A stretch of DNA of 64,000 nt from Variovorax sp. DXTD-1. GTDB taxonomy: Bacteria > Pseudomonadota > Gammaproteobacteria > Burkholderiales > Burkholderiaceae_C. The translations under genes were made by a program, and so were the position numbers. Position 1 is the first letter of the stretch; each line of letters starts with the position of its first letter. The stretch spans positions 310,001 to 374,000 of the forward strand of contig NZ_RWKH01000001.1 in the NCBI RefSeq assembly GCF_003984625.1, in the 5' to 3' direction. This document shows positions 8,466-16,200 of the stretch, piece by piece. The notes beneath the pieces were generated by a model, which made no database searches, was not told where the DNA came from, and saw nothing but the letters and a program-made list of their open reading frames with translations.

Positions 8466-9678
8466 GAAAGGGAAAGGTCTCGCGGATCAGCACCATCAGC
8501 GGCACATTCGCGATCTTGGCCATCATGAACAGCAGCAGGCCGTAAGGCGGCGTCACCAGCCCGATCATGATGTTCAGTACCGCCATCACGCCGAAGTGCA
8601 CGGGGTCGATGCCCAGCGCGGTGGCGGTCGGCAGCAGCACCGGCAGCATGATCAGGATGATCGTCGAGCCCTCGAGGAACGCGCCCATCACCAGCAGCAG
8701 AACATTCACCAGCAGCAGGAAGCCGAGCGGCGACAGATCGAGTCCCTTCATCGCGGTGCTGAGCGTCGCTGGAATGTTCTCTGACGTGATGACGTAGTTG
8801 AACACCATCGCCCCGGCGATGAGCATGCCGATGGAGATGCTCATTCGCGCACTGGAGAGCAGCGACTGGTACAGGTCGGCCCAGCGCATGCTGCGATAAA
8901 GCCCCACCGAAATGAGGAGCGCGTACGCGGCGGCAATGCCCGCCGCCTCGGTGGGCGTGGTCACGCCGCTGTAAAGGCAGCCCAGCAGGATGACGGGCAG
9001 CATGAGGGCCGGCAGCGCCTCGCGGGTGATGCGGGGCATTTCGCGCAGCGGCACCCTCGGCTCGACCGGAAAACGCCCGCGGCGCGCCAGCACGTAGATC
9101 AGGCCCATCTGCACCACGCCCAGAAGCAGTCCCGGCAGCACGCCGGCAATGAACAGGTAGCCGATCGAAGTTCCGGACACCAGCGCATACAGCACCAGGG
9201 GAATGGAAGGCGGCAGGATGGGCCCGATCACGGACGACACGGCGCTCAGCGCGGCAGCAAAGCCCGGCGTGTACTTGCCGTCCTTGGTCATCATCTCCTG
9301 CATCAGCTTGCCCGAGCCGGCCGCGTCGGCCAGCGCCGAGCCCGACATGGTGGCGAACACGATGCTCTGCAGCACGTTCACCTGCGCCAGGCCGCCCGGA
9401 AAGCGGCCCACGATGGCGTTGCAGAAGCGCAGCAGCCGGTCCAGGATGCTGCCCGAGCTCATGATCGTGGCCGCCAGGATGAACAGAGGAATGGCCAGCA
9501 TCAGAAAGCTGGAGTAGGTGCCGTTGAGCAACTGTTCCGCCGCGGCGCCCATGTCCATGCCCTTGAGGTACAGGTAAAGAACGGAGCCGCCGATCATTGC
9601 GTGGCCGATGGGCACGCCCAGGAGACTGAGCGCCACGATGACGTAGAGCGCCAGCGAAAAAGGACTGGTGAAATTCAC
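8377..9678 (-). CDS. dctM: TRAP transporter large membrane subunit DctM
   Basis: The 433-residue protein is the large permease subunit of a tripartite ATP-independent periplasmic transporter, which uses a sodium gradient to import organic acids delivered by a DctP binding protein. It has about 12 hydrophobic segments and DctM signatures such as ATMSGSALADAAGSG, IPPSIPLV-type ILPPSIPLVLYA and GVTTPTEAAGIAAAYA. The start is a GTG at 9678 whose bases overlap the dctQ stop by 4 (GTGA), showing translational coupling; the longer open frame upstream is the shadow of dctQ. It is the last gene of dctP-dctQ-dctM. Confidence 0.93.
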   Translation of the reverse strand: MNFTSPFSLALYVIVALSLLGVPIGHAMIGGSVLYLYLKGMDMGAAAEQLLNGTYSSFLMLAIPLFILAATIMSSGSILDRLLRFCNAIVGRFPGGLAQVNVLQSIVFATMSGSALADAAGSGKLMQEMMTKDGKYTPGFAAALSAVSSVIGPILPPSIPLVLYALVSGTSIGYLFIAGVLPGLLLGVVQMGLIYVLARRGRFPVEPRVPLREMPRITREALPALMLPVILLGCLYSGVTTPTEAAGIAAAYALLISVGLYRSMRWADLYQSLLSSARMSISIGMLIAGAMVFNYVITSENIPATLSTAMKGLDLSPLGFLLLVNVLLLVMGAFLEGSTIILIMLPVLLPTATALGIDPVHFGVMAVLNIMIGLVTPPYGLLLFMMAKIANVPLMVLIRETFPFLMVMLGALALVTVWPDMVLLLPRLAGYSG

Positions 9679-10178
9679 AATGCGGATGAGGAAGAAGAGG
9701 GTGGTTCGTCCGTCAGCGGCGCGGGGCCGCGAACGAGTTGGCGCAGGCTCCGGGCAATCACCGCCACGACGAAGACCAGGTAGATGGCGTACATCACGTC
9801 CATGCGAATGCCCAGGTACGAGCTCTTCTCGACCTTCATGAAGCTCACGTAGGCGTACGAGGCCGGCAGCGACATGCCGAACAGCACGATCAGGCCCAGC
9901 GCGGCAATGGCGCCGAGGGTACGGCGCATGCGCGGGCCGGCATTCGCGGCGACGAAGTCCATGCGGATCTCGTCGGAGTCCTTCAGCACGAAGGCCGCGC
10001 CCCAGAGCACCAGCCACAGCCACGCCGCCAGCGAAACCTCGGACGTCCAGCCCACCGGCCAGCTGAACAGGTAGCGCAGTGCGATCTGCACGATGAACGC
10101 GACGAAGATCACTCCCAGGAACAGTGCGGCTACCGCTTCGGCGAAGCGGTGCAGCAACGAAAGCACACGGTCGAACAT
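9675..10178 (-). CDS. dctQ: TRAP transporter small membrane subunit DctQ
   Basis: The 167-residue protein has four hydrophobic segments and the DctQ signatures RYLF (near 35-38) and EVSLAAWLWLVLWGAAF (near 47-63), followed by HIRM-like DEIRMDF. It scaffolds the large permease in the inner membrane. It ends in a Ser-rich tail that overlaps the dctM start by 4 bases. It starts 10 bases after the dctP stop, so the three genes form one transcription unit. Confidence 0.93.
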   Translation of the reverse strand: MFDRVLSLLHRFAEAVAALFLGVIFVAFIVQIALRYLFSWPVGWTSEVSLAAWLWLVLWGAAFVLKDSDEIRMDFVAANAGPRMRRTLGAIAALGLIVLFGMSLPASYAYVSFMKVEKSSYLGIRMDVMYAIYLVFVVAVIARSLRQLVRGPAPLTDEPPSSSSSAL

Positions 10179-10188
10179 GGCTTTGGGG

Positions 10189-11178
10189 TTACTTCATGGC
10201 GTTGATCTTGTCGAGCATGCCGGGCGGCCAGTTCTTCGCATCGTCCGAAGCCAGGTAGGCCTTCTGCGCGTAGTCGCGAAAGGCGTTGATGTTGGGCACA
10301 TACACCTCCAGGCCCTGCTTGCGGAAGCTCTCGGCCAGCTCGGCTTCGCGCTTCTGGTGCTCGGCCGTGCTCCAGGCAATGGCCTTGTCAGCGGCAGCCT
10401 GGAAGCTGCGCTGCTTCGCGGGCGGCATGGCCTGCCAGGTCTTCATGTTCACCGTGAGCAGGTCGAAGGCCACCAGGTGCGAGGTCAGCACGATCTGCGA
10501 CATCACCTCATTGAACTTCATGTTCTGAACATTGGGCAGCGGGTTGTCCTGCCCGTCGATGGCGCCCGTCTGCAGGCCGGTGTAGGTCTCTGCGTAGGCC
10601 ATGGGCGTGGGATTGGCGCCGAGCGAGCGGCCCAGCATCTGCCAGGTGTCGCCGGGCGGCATCCGCAGCTTCACGCCGGCCAGGTCGGCGGGCGTGCTGA
10701 TGCGCTTCTTCGTCTTCAGGCCCACGTGGCGCGTGCCGAAGAAGGTCGGCCCGAGGATCTTCACCTTCAGCTGGTCTTCCACCATCTTCTTCATCTGCGC
10801 ACCCAGGTCGCTCGCGAAGAACTTGCCGAGGTGATCGGGGTCGCGGAACAGGTAGGCCGAGGTGAGCAGCGACCAGGCCGGCACCTGCTTGGAAATATCC
10901 TGCGGCGCGATGTTGCCCATCTCCAGGTTGTCGCGCTGCAGCGCGACGAGCTCGGTGCCCTGGCGGAACAGCGTGGAGTTCAGGAACAGCTCGACCTTGT
11001 AGTCGGCCTCGATGTCCTTGGCGAACATCTTCATCATGTCGGCGCGGATGTCCTTGTCCGAAAACACCGCGGCAAACCGCAGCGTGGGCTGTGCCTGGGC
11101 GCCGGCCGGCAAGACGGCGCCGGCGGCCAGCGCGGCCCCGGCGCCCAGCAGCGTGCGGCGATCGATGGAAAAGGTCAT
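10189..11178 (-). CDS. dctP: TRAP transporter substrate-binding protein DctP
   Basis: The 329-residue periplasmic binding protein has a signal peptide with a twin-arginine-like start (DRRTLLGAGAALAAG) ending near AQAQ at residue 29. It is a DctP-family solute receptor, with GTRHVGLKTKKRI, the LRMPPGDTWQMLGRSLGANPTPMAYAE-type core (Arg172 of LRMPP is the usual carboxylate-binding arginine) and a QDNPLPN segment. TRAP receptors mostly bind carboxylic acids. The adjacent type II dehydroquinase homologue makes a quinate/shikimate-like polyhydroxy acid a reasonable guess, but only a guess. Start ATG at 11178. Confidence 0.92.
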   Translation of the reverse strand: MTFSIDRRTLLGAGAALAAGAVLPAGAQAQPTLRFAAVFSDKDIRADMMKMFAKDIEADYKVELFLNSTLFRQGTELVALQRDNLEMGNIAPQDISKQVPAWSLLTSAYLFRDPDHLGKFFASDLGAQMKKMVEDQLKVKILGPTFFGTRHVGLKTKKRISTPADLAGVKLRMPPGDTWQMLGRSLGANPTPMAYAETYTGLQTGAIDGQDNPLPNVQNMKFNEVMSQIVLTSHLVAFDLLTVNMKTWQAMPPAKQRSFQAAADKAIAWSTAEHQKREAELAESFRKQGLEVYVPNINAFRDYAQKAYLASDDAKNWPPGMLDKINAMK

Positions 11179-11217
11179 GGTGGTCTCCTGTCGTGTTGTG
11201 ATGATGAACGCTGAAAT

Positions 11218-11676
11218 TCAGGCTGCCGGCGCAGTTGCGGCTGCGAGCCGCTGCGCCAGCGCCCGGATCGCCAGCTCATAGCCGAACGGGCCAAAGCCGC
11301 AGATCACGCCCGTGGCAGCCAGCGAGACCAGCGAATGCTGATAGAGCGCGTCGCGGCGGTGGATGTTGGTGATGTGGACTTCCGCGATGGGTTGATCCAG
11401 CGTCTTGAGTGCGTCGAGCAGCGGTATCGATCGGAACGACAGCCCCGCGGGGTTGATGGCGACGGCCGCGGCGCGCTCGCGGGCTTCTTGCACCCAGTCC
11501 ACCATCACGCCTTCGTGGTTGGTCTGGCGAAACTCGCAGTCAAGGCCCAGCTCGCCGGTGACGCGGCGGCACAGCTGCTCCACCTGCGCCAGCGTGGCGC
11601 TGCCATACAGGTGCGGCTCGCGCACCCCCAGCAGGTTGAGGTTGGGGCCGTTGAGGATGTAGACGATGGAACTCAT
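11218..11676 (-). CDS. Type II 3-dehydroquinate dehydratase homologue with altered substrate pocket
   Basis: The 152-residue protein has the type II dehydroquinase flavodoxin-like fold and length. The catalytic Arg19 and Tyr24 (REPHLYG), Asn12 (NGPNLN), Asn75 (INP) and His101 (EVHITN) are in place. Pocket positions differ from canonical enzymes: the normal Gly-Gly-x-Thr-His-Thr-Ser stretch is A77-G-L-S-F81-R-S, so the conserved His81 is Phe, and the conserved Arg112 is Tyr. It may therefore act on a related substrate rather than 3-dehydroquinate in the shikimate pathway. It is upstream of dctPQM on the same strand (39-base gap) and divergent from an IclR gene, which argues for a catabolic role. 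Calling it plain aroQ would overstate the evidence. Confidence 0.8.
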   Translation of the reverse strand: MSSIVYILNGPNLNLLGVREPHLYGSATLAQVEQLCRRVTGELGLDCEFRQTNHEGVMVDWVQEARERAAAVAINPAGLSFRSIPLLDALKTLDQPIAEVHITNIHRRDALYQHSLVSLAATGVICGFGPFGYELAIRALAQRLAAATAPAA

Positions 11677-11701
11677 GCGGCCGATTCTTCGGCGCGGCCA
11701 C

Positions 11702-11723
11702 GAAAGACTTTCCAAACTGGAAA
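11702..11723. promoter_or_regulatory. Overlapping palindromes, probable IclR operator
   Basis: In the 58-base gap between divergent dehydroquinase and IclR genes, GAAAG-A-CTTTC (11702-11712) overlaps TTTCCA-AAC-TGGAAA (11709-11723). The second is a perfect 6-base inverted repeat made of the same TGGAAA/TTTCCA half-sites found in classical IclR boxes, though in the opposite order. Its position allows control of both genes. Confidence 0.6.
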
Positions 11724-11734
11724 CTACTTTCATA

Positions 11735-12538
11735 ATGCAGGATATGAGCATCTCACTCGACCGCGGCCTCTCCATGGTGGAGCACCTTGCACGGCATCCG
11801 CAGGGCTTGCCGCTCACGCTGCTCGCGTCGGAGCTCGACATTCCGCTCGGCGCCTGCCACCGCTTGCTGGCCGACCTGCAGCGCTGCGGCTACGTTCGCC
11901 AGACGTGCAAGCAGGGCGACTACGTGCTGACGACCAAGGTGGTGTCGCTGGGCCTCGGCTTCCTGAGCGGCGCCGGCATCGTGAACATTGCCGAGCCGCT
12001 GCTGGAGCGGCTCGCGCAGGCATCGGGTGAATTGGTGCGTCTTTCTATCGTGGACGAAGACCGCCTCACCTGGGTTGCCAAGTCGCAGGGCACGCGGCAA
12101 GCGGGGCTGCGCTACGACCCCGACATGGGCATGGATGCGCGCCTTTCGTGCACGTCGTCCGGCCACGCGTGGCTGATGGCGCTGAGCGACGAACGCGCAC
12201 TGGAGCTCGTCTCGCGCCAGGGGTTCGGCACACCGGCGGAATACGGTCCGAAGGCGCCGACCACCATTCGCGCGCTGCTGGGTTTTCTGCATGCGGCGCG
12301 GGTGCGCGGCTACGCGATGATCGATGAGGTCTTCGCGCCCGGCATGGCCGCCATGGCCGCGCCCGTGTTCCGCCGCAAGGAGGTGATCGGCGTCATCAGC
12401 ATTGCCGGGCCGCGCACGCGCCTCGGCAGCGAGCGCATGCACGAGCTGGCGCCGGCGCTGCTGGCCGCAACGGCCGAGCTCGGGCCGATCAGCAACGCGT
12501 CGAGCCTGTTCGGCCGTCCTTCGCTGGGCAAGGGCTGA
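11735..12538 (+). CDS. IclR-family transcriptional regulator
   Basis: The 267-residue protein has an N-terminal winged helix-turn-helix (SISLDRGLSMVEHLARHPQG, then LTLLASELDIPLGACHRLLADL, residues about 5-50) and a C-terminal IclR effector domain (LSCTSSGHAWLMAL, GYAMIDEVFAPGMAAMAAPVF, VIGVISIAGP). The start is the ATG at 11735; another ATG at 11744 would also work. It is divergent from the dehydroquinase-TRAP unit, and IclR regulators commonly control aromatic or hydroaromatic acid catabolism, so it is the likely regulator of that unit. Palindromes lie in the shared promoter gap. Confidence 0.9.
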   Translation: MQDMSISLDRGLSMVEHLARHPQGLPLTLLASELDIPLGACHRLLADLQRCGYVRQTCKQGDYVLTTKVVSLGLGFLSGAGIVNIAEPLLERLAQASGELVRLSIVDEDRLTWVAKSQGTRQAGLRYDPDMGMDARLSCTSSGHAWLMALSDERALELVSRQGFGTPAEYGPKAPTTIRALLGFLHAARVRGYAMIDEVFAPGMAAMAAPVFRRKEVIGVISIAGPRTRLGSERMHELAPALLAATAELGPISNASSLFGRPSLGKG

Positions 12539-12570
12539 GCGGCGCGAAGCGGCTTGTCAGACTCGGCTTC

Positions 12571-13161
12571 TCAGTAAGGCGGCGCCTTGCGCGCCCGCTG
12601 CTCGCGCGCGGCTTCGGTCCACCAGGCCAGGTCGTCGGCAAAGCGGCCGAACGAGCGCTGGAGAGATTCGCCCGCGCTGCCCGTGGGCTTGCCGTCAGCA
12701 TCCAGCGTTTGCGAAATCGGCCCGACGGCGAGCGTGCTCGAGACGACGACCATGCCCATCTCCGAGAGGATCGAATGCCACACGGTGCCCGAGCGCACGC
12801 CCGAGAACCGGCCCGCCGAATAGCTGGCAACGGCAGCAGGCCGCCAGAACCATTCTTCGAGAAAGTGGTCGGTGAGGTTCTTCAGGCCTGGTTGCGGGCC
12901 CCAGTTGTATTCGCCCGTCACGAAGACGAAGGCGTCCGCGCCGCGGATCTTCTGCGCCAGCGCTTCCATCGGTGCGGGCGCCGTGCCCCTGGGGTACTCC
13001 TTGTACATGCGGTCGAGCATGGGCAGGCCCACCGCCTGCGCGTCGATCAGCTCGGCATCGGCGCCTCGCGCGCCGAGGCCTGCCACCAGGTAGTCGGCCA
13101 GGCGAATGCCCATGCGGTCCGACCTGTAGGAACCGTAGAACACCAGGATCTTGTCAGCCAT
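12571..13161 (-). CDS. NADPH-dependent FMN reductase family protein
   Basis: The 196-residue protein has a flavodoxin-like fold of the NADPH-dependent FMN/quinone reductase family. The FMN phosphate loop is GSYRSDRMGIRLADYL near residues 10-25, and the TGEYNWGPQPGLKNLTDHF segment near 82-100 is the family's conserved PEYN-type flavin loop. SAGRFSG near 115 is the second flavin loop. It transfers hydride from NAD(P)H to flavin or quinones in the cytosol. It converges with the IclR gene and is divergent from a secreted hypothetical gene. No partner monooxygenase is adjacent. Confidence 0.88.
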   Translation of the reverse strand: MADKILVFYGSYRSDRMGIRLADYLVAGLGARGADAELIDAQAVGLPMLDRMYKEYPRGTAPAPMEALAQKIRGADAFVFVTGEYNWGPQPGLKNLTDHFLEEWFWRPAAVASYSAGRFSGVRSGTVWHSILSEMGMVVVSSTLAVGPISQTLDADGKPTGSAGESLQRSFGRFADDLAWWTEAAREQRARKAPPY

Positions 13162-13270
13162 TCGTCGCTCCGTTGTCGAGGCCGGGCGGCCACCACGCGA
13201 AGGCTACAACATTGGCATGTCGGCGCATTTGGTAGCAGCATCTTTCGAATCCTCTGGCTACCATCCCGGC

Positions 13271-14056
13271 ATGAACAAGCTGCCTGCTTTGTGCACTGCC
13301 GCCATGGTGCTTGCCGCATCGGCCGGCCATGTGTTCGCCGCCCCGACGGCGCAGGTGCTCGATGCCGTCAAGAAGCCGCATTCGGTCGATCCGGATTGGC
13401 GCGCGCGCCTGTGCGCTTTGCTGCCGCAGCCTTGCGACCCGCATGCGCTGGGCTTGTACCGGCTGCGCGGCGCCGGGGCAAACAGCTTTGCAGTGCTCTC
13501 GGCCGAGCCGCTGGCCATGGCGCGCATCACGCGCGACAAGGTTGCGAAGACCTGGCAGCTCGAGCGACTGCATGACTTCAGCGCCTATGTGGCCGGCATG
13601 AAGAAAGACGCCGCAACGGGCATGTCCGACACGCGCCTTTCGCTTGGGCCGGCACTCTATCCAGTGGCCGAAGGGCAATGGGCGATGGCTGTGCTGCAGA
13701 CCGTGTCCGAGATGTACTCGGGCGGCGGCGCCTCGTTCAGCAAGGCCGATTTCGTGCCGCTCGACGACACCCGGGCCGTGCACGAAGGCATTCCTTTTTC
13801 CTGCTCGAAGATGATCCGCGCCTGCTTCAGCGAAAAGGAATACAAGAGTTCGAAGCACTGCCACGACGAGAGCAACGGCAGCCTTCGCATCGCCTACGAA
13901 GAACCCGGCAAGCCAGGCGGACCCTACAGCTGGCAATACACATGGCTGCAGAGCGAATGGCCCGCAAACACACCCGCCAGCGGCACCACCACCACGCGTC
14001 TTCACTTCACCGCCAAGACCACCGAGAGGGTGAGCTTCTGCGGCGGGCCGCAGTAG
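13271..14056 (+). CDS. Secreted hypothetical protein
   Basis: The 261-residue product has a clear signal peptide ending near VFAAP (residue 25). The mature part has eight cysteines, including a CALLPQPCDP pair near the start and CSKMIRACF, HCHD and FCGGPQ later, which suggests disulfide bonds in the periplasm or outside. I recognise no domain and see no catalytic motif. The ATG at 13271 is chosen because it begins the signal peptide; the frame is open upstream to 13151. Its neighbours (FMN reductase divergent, MFS convergent) give no functional clue. Confidence 0.7.
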   Translation: MNKLPALCTAAMVLAASAGHVFAAPTAQVLDAVKKPHSVDPDWRARLCALLPQPCDPHALGLYRLRGAGANSFAVLSAEPLAMARITRDKVAKTWQLERLHDFSAYVAGMKKDAATGMSDTRLSLGPALYPVAEGQWAMAVLQTVSEMYSGGGASFSKADFVPLDDTRAVHEGIPFSCSKMIRACFSEKEYKSSKHCHDESNGSLRIAYEEPGKPGGPYSWQYTWLQSEWPANTPASGTTTTRLHFTAKTTERVSFCGGPQ

Positions 14057-14096
14057 CCTCCGAATCATTCTGCGGAAGCGGTGCGGTGCGCCGGCC

Positions 14097-15377
14097 TCAG
14101 CGCCGGGGAACCGTCACCGCGCCCACATGCATCGTGCGCCCCGCGCCGAGGCCCGCAATCACCAGCGCAATGCCCAACCCGATGAAGAGCCACGACGATG
14201 CGCGGAAGCTCCCGGTCCAGCCATGCAGCAGGCCGGCAAGCAGCGGGCCGCACGCGGCCACCATGTAGCCCACGCCCTGCGCCATGCCCGAGAGGTGCGC
14301 CGCCACGTGCGAATCGGGCGAGCGCAGCACCATGAACGTGAGCGCGAGGGCAAAGGTGCCGCCTTGCGCAATGCCCAGCAGCACGGCCCAGAACCACACG
14401 CCGGAGAGCGGCGCGAACAGCATCGCCAGCATGGCGGCCAGGGTGAGCAGGGCCAGCCCCACGGCAAGGCCGCGCTGGTTGCGCAGCTTTACCGCCACCG
14501 CGGGAATGACGAGGCAGGTCACCACCTGCGTCATCACGGCGAGGGACACCGCGTATCCGGCGGTTTCGCCGCCCAACCCGCGCTCGCGCAATATCGGCGC
14601 GAGCCAGCCCATCACGATGTACGCGAGGGCCGACTGCAAACCCATGAAGAACGTGACTTGCCAGGCCAGCCGGTCGCGCCAGAGCCCGCGCACGGTAAAG
14701 CCCGATTCGCTTGCCACCGGCTTCAGCGGCAGGGCCTGCGGCGTCCAGATCAGCGTGACGAGCAGGGCCGGCAGCGCCCACATGGCCAGCGCGGAGGTCC
14801 AGCCGCCGCCCAGCGCGTGTTCGAGCGGCACCGTGAGCCCCGCGGCGCTGGCCGCGCCGCCACACACCGCCATGGTGTAGAGGCCCATCATCAGCGCCGC
14901 CTGTCCGGCGAAGTCGCGCTTCACCAGGCCCGAGAGCAGCACGTTCGACACCGCGATGCCGCTGCCCGCAACGGCCGAGGCCACGAACAGCAGCGGGATG
15001 TTGCCGGTGCCGCGCAGCGCGGTGCCCACCAGGATGAGCACCATGCAGCCGAGCAGGGTGCGCTCGGTGCCGAAGCGCCGGCCCAGGCCCGGCGCGAGCG
15101 GCGCGAAGACGCCCAGGCAGACGATCGGCAAGGTGGTCAGCAGGCTCGCGGCGGTGGCAGAAAGGCCGGTGGCTGCCATGATTTCGGGCAGCATCACCGA
15201 GAGGCTGGCAAACACCGGCCGCAGGTTGAATGCAATCAGCACCACGCTCGCACCCAGCAGGATGCGGCGGGCCAGGCTCGGCGCCGGCGTGGGGTGCGGC
15301 GCGGGCATGCTGTCGGCCTCGGCGTCGATCAGCAGTTCACCGGCGGCGCGGTTGGTCGAAAAAGGCACTGCGCTCAT
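14097..15377 (-). CDS. MFS transporter, CynX/NimT family
   Basis: The 426-residue protein has about 12 membrane segments and the CynX/NimT-type opening (LIAFNLRPVFASLSVMLPEI), which is distinctive for this subgroup of the major facilitator superfamily. Members have been linked to cyanate (CynX) and 2-nitroimidazole (NimT) resistance, but most are uncharacterised. It starts 10 bases after the stop of the GntR gene, so the two form an operon and the GntR protein probably senses the transported compound. A short charged N-terminal tail of about 35 residues precedes helix 1. The cyanase gene is 8 kb away and not part of this unit. Confidence 0.85.
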   Translation of the reverse strand: MSAVPFSTNRAAGELLIDAEADSMPAPHPTPAPSLARRILLGASVVLIAFNLRPVFASLSVMLPEIMAATGLSATAASLLTTLPIVCLGVFAPLAPGLGRRFGTERTLLGCMVLILVGTALRGTGNIPLLFVASAVAGSGIAVSNVLLSGLVKRDFAGQAALMMGLYTMAVCGGAASAAGLTVPLEHALGGGWTSALAMWALPALLVTLIWTPQALPLKPVASESGFTVRGLWRDRLAWQVTFFMGLQSALAYIVMGWLAPILRERGLGGETAGYAVSLAVMTQVVTCLVIPAVAVKLRNQRGLAVGLALLTLAAMLAMLFAPLSGVWFWAVLLGIAQGGTFALALTFMVLRSPDSHVAAHLSGMAQGVGYMVAACGPLLAGLLHGWTGSFRASSWLFIGLGIALVIAGLGAGRTMHVGAVTVPRR

Positions 15378-15387
15378 TGAATGCTCT

Positions 15388-16068
15388 TCATGGCTCGGCT
15401 TTCGACAGTGCGTCGATCATGGGCGCCATGAATGCGCGAACCGCTTCCGCGGCGCGGTCGGGATCGCGGCTGGCAATGGCTTCGACGATGGACGCGTGCG
15501 CCGCCTGGTCGGGTTCGGGCAGGCTGGTGCCCATGGAGCTGGCGATGGTGTCCTTGATGTAGCCGGTAATGAAGCGGCAGGTTTCAGCCAGCGCCAGGTT
15601 GCCCGAAACGTCGACGATGGCCAGGTGAAAATCCAGGTCGCGCTGGATGAAGCTTGCACCGCCGTCGCTTGCATCCGGCAAGCCGCGCCGCTCGAGCAGG
15701 GCCCTGAGGTTGCGCAGGTCCTTGGCGGTGTGGCGCACGGCGGCAAGCCGGGCGGCTTCTACCTCGAGCGCGCGGCGCACCTCGAACTGGTCGCGCAGGC
15801 TCGCGCGACGCATTTTCTGCAAGTTGGCCGACGGGTCGAACCCCGAGCGCACATAGGTGCCGGAGCCCTGGCGCACTTCGAGCAAGCCGCGCGAGACCAG
15901 CGTTTTCACGGCTTCGCGCACGGTGCCGCGGCTCACGCCCAGAAGCAGGGCGAGCTGAGGTTCGATGGGAATGCGCGAGCCAACGGGCCAGCGCCCGGCC
16001 GAGATCTCGGCGCGAATGCTGTTGGCCGCGCTGTCGGCAAGAGAGGTTCGGGGTGCTTGGGCAAGCAT
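15388..16068 (-). CDS. GntR-family (FadR-type) transcriptional regulator
   Basis: The 226-residue protein has a GntR winged helix (SIRAEISAGRWPVGSRIPIEP, then LLGVSRGTVREAVKTLVSRGLLEVRQGSGTYV, residues about 15-75) and an all-helical FCD effector domain. In that domain the metal-ligand pattern Asp-x3-His (DLDFHLAIVDVSGN) is present, with a downstream His in AAHASIVEAI. Such regulators respond to carboxylates or sugar acids. It is first in an operon with the MFS gene. An AT-rich imperfect palindrome lies just upstream of its start. Confidence 0.9.
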   Translation of the reverse strand: MLAQAPRTSLADSAANSIRAEISAGRWPVGSRIPIEPQLALLLGVSRGTVREAVKTLVSRGLLEVRQGSGTYVRSGFDPSANLQKMRRASLRDQFEVRRALEVEAARLAAVRHTAKDLRNLRALLERRGLPDASDGGASFIQRDLDFHLAIVDVSGNLALAETCRFITGYIKDTIASSMGTSLPEPDQAAHASIVEAIASRDPDRAAEAVRAFMAPMIDALSKAEP

Positions 16069-16085
16069 ATGAACTAGAAAGACCT

Positions 16086-16108
16086 ATTCATTGAATCATT
16101 GGATGAAT
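16086..16108. promoter_or_regulatory. Imperfect palindrome upstream of GntR gene
   Basis: ATTCAT (16086-16091) and ATGAAT (16103-16108) are inverted around an 11-base spacer, 18 bases upstream of the GntR start, in an unusually AT-rich patch. It may be the GntR operator or promoter. The arms are short, so this is weak. Confidence 0.3.
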
Positions 16109-16200
16109 TGTCCGCCTGCTTCAATGCCGCAGTTGCAAGCAGGGGATTGGGAGTTGCTGTTCGCGGGATCGGCCACTGCCACCGGGCCGATCGCTCCCGC

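Noticed and set aside
5452..15377. Cyanate operon formed by cynS and the CynX-like transporter
   Set aside because: They are over 8 kb apart with unrelated genes between, on opposite strands, and no cynT or cynR is present. The MFS gene is paired with a GntR regulator instead.
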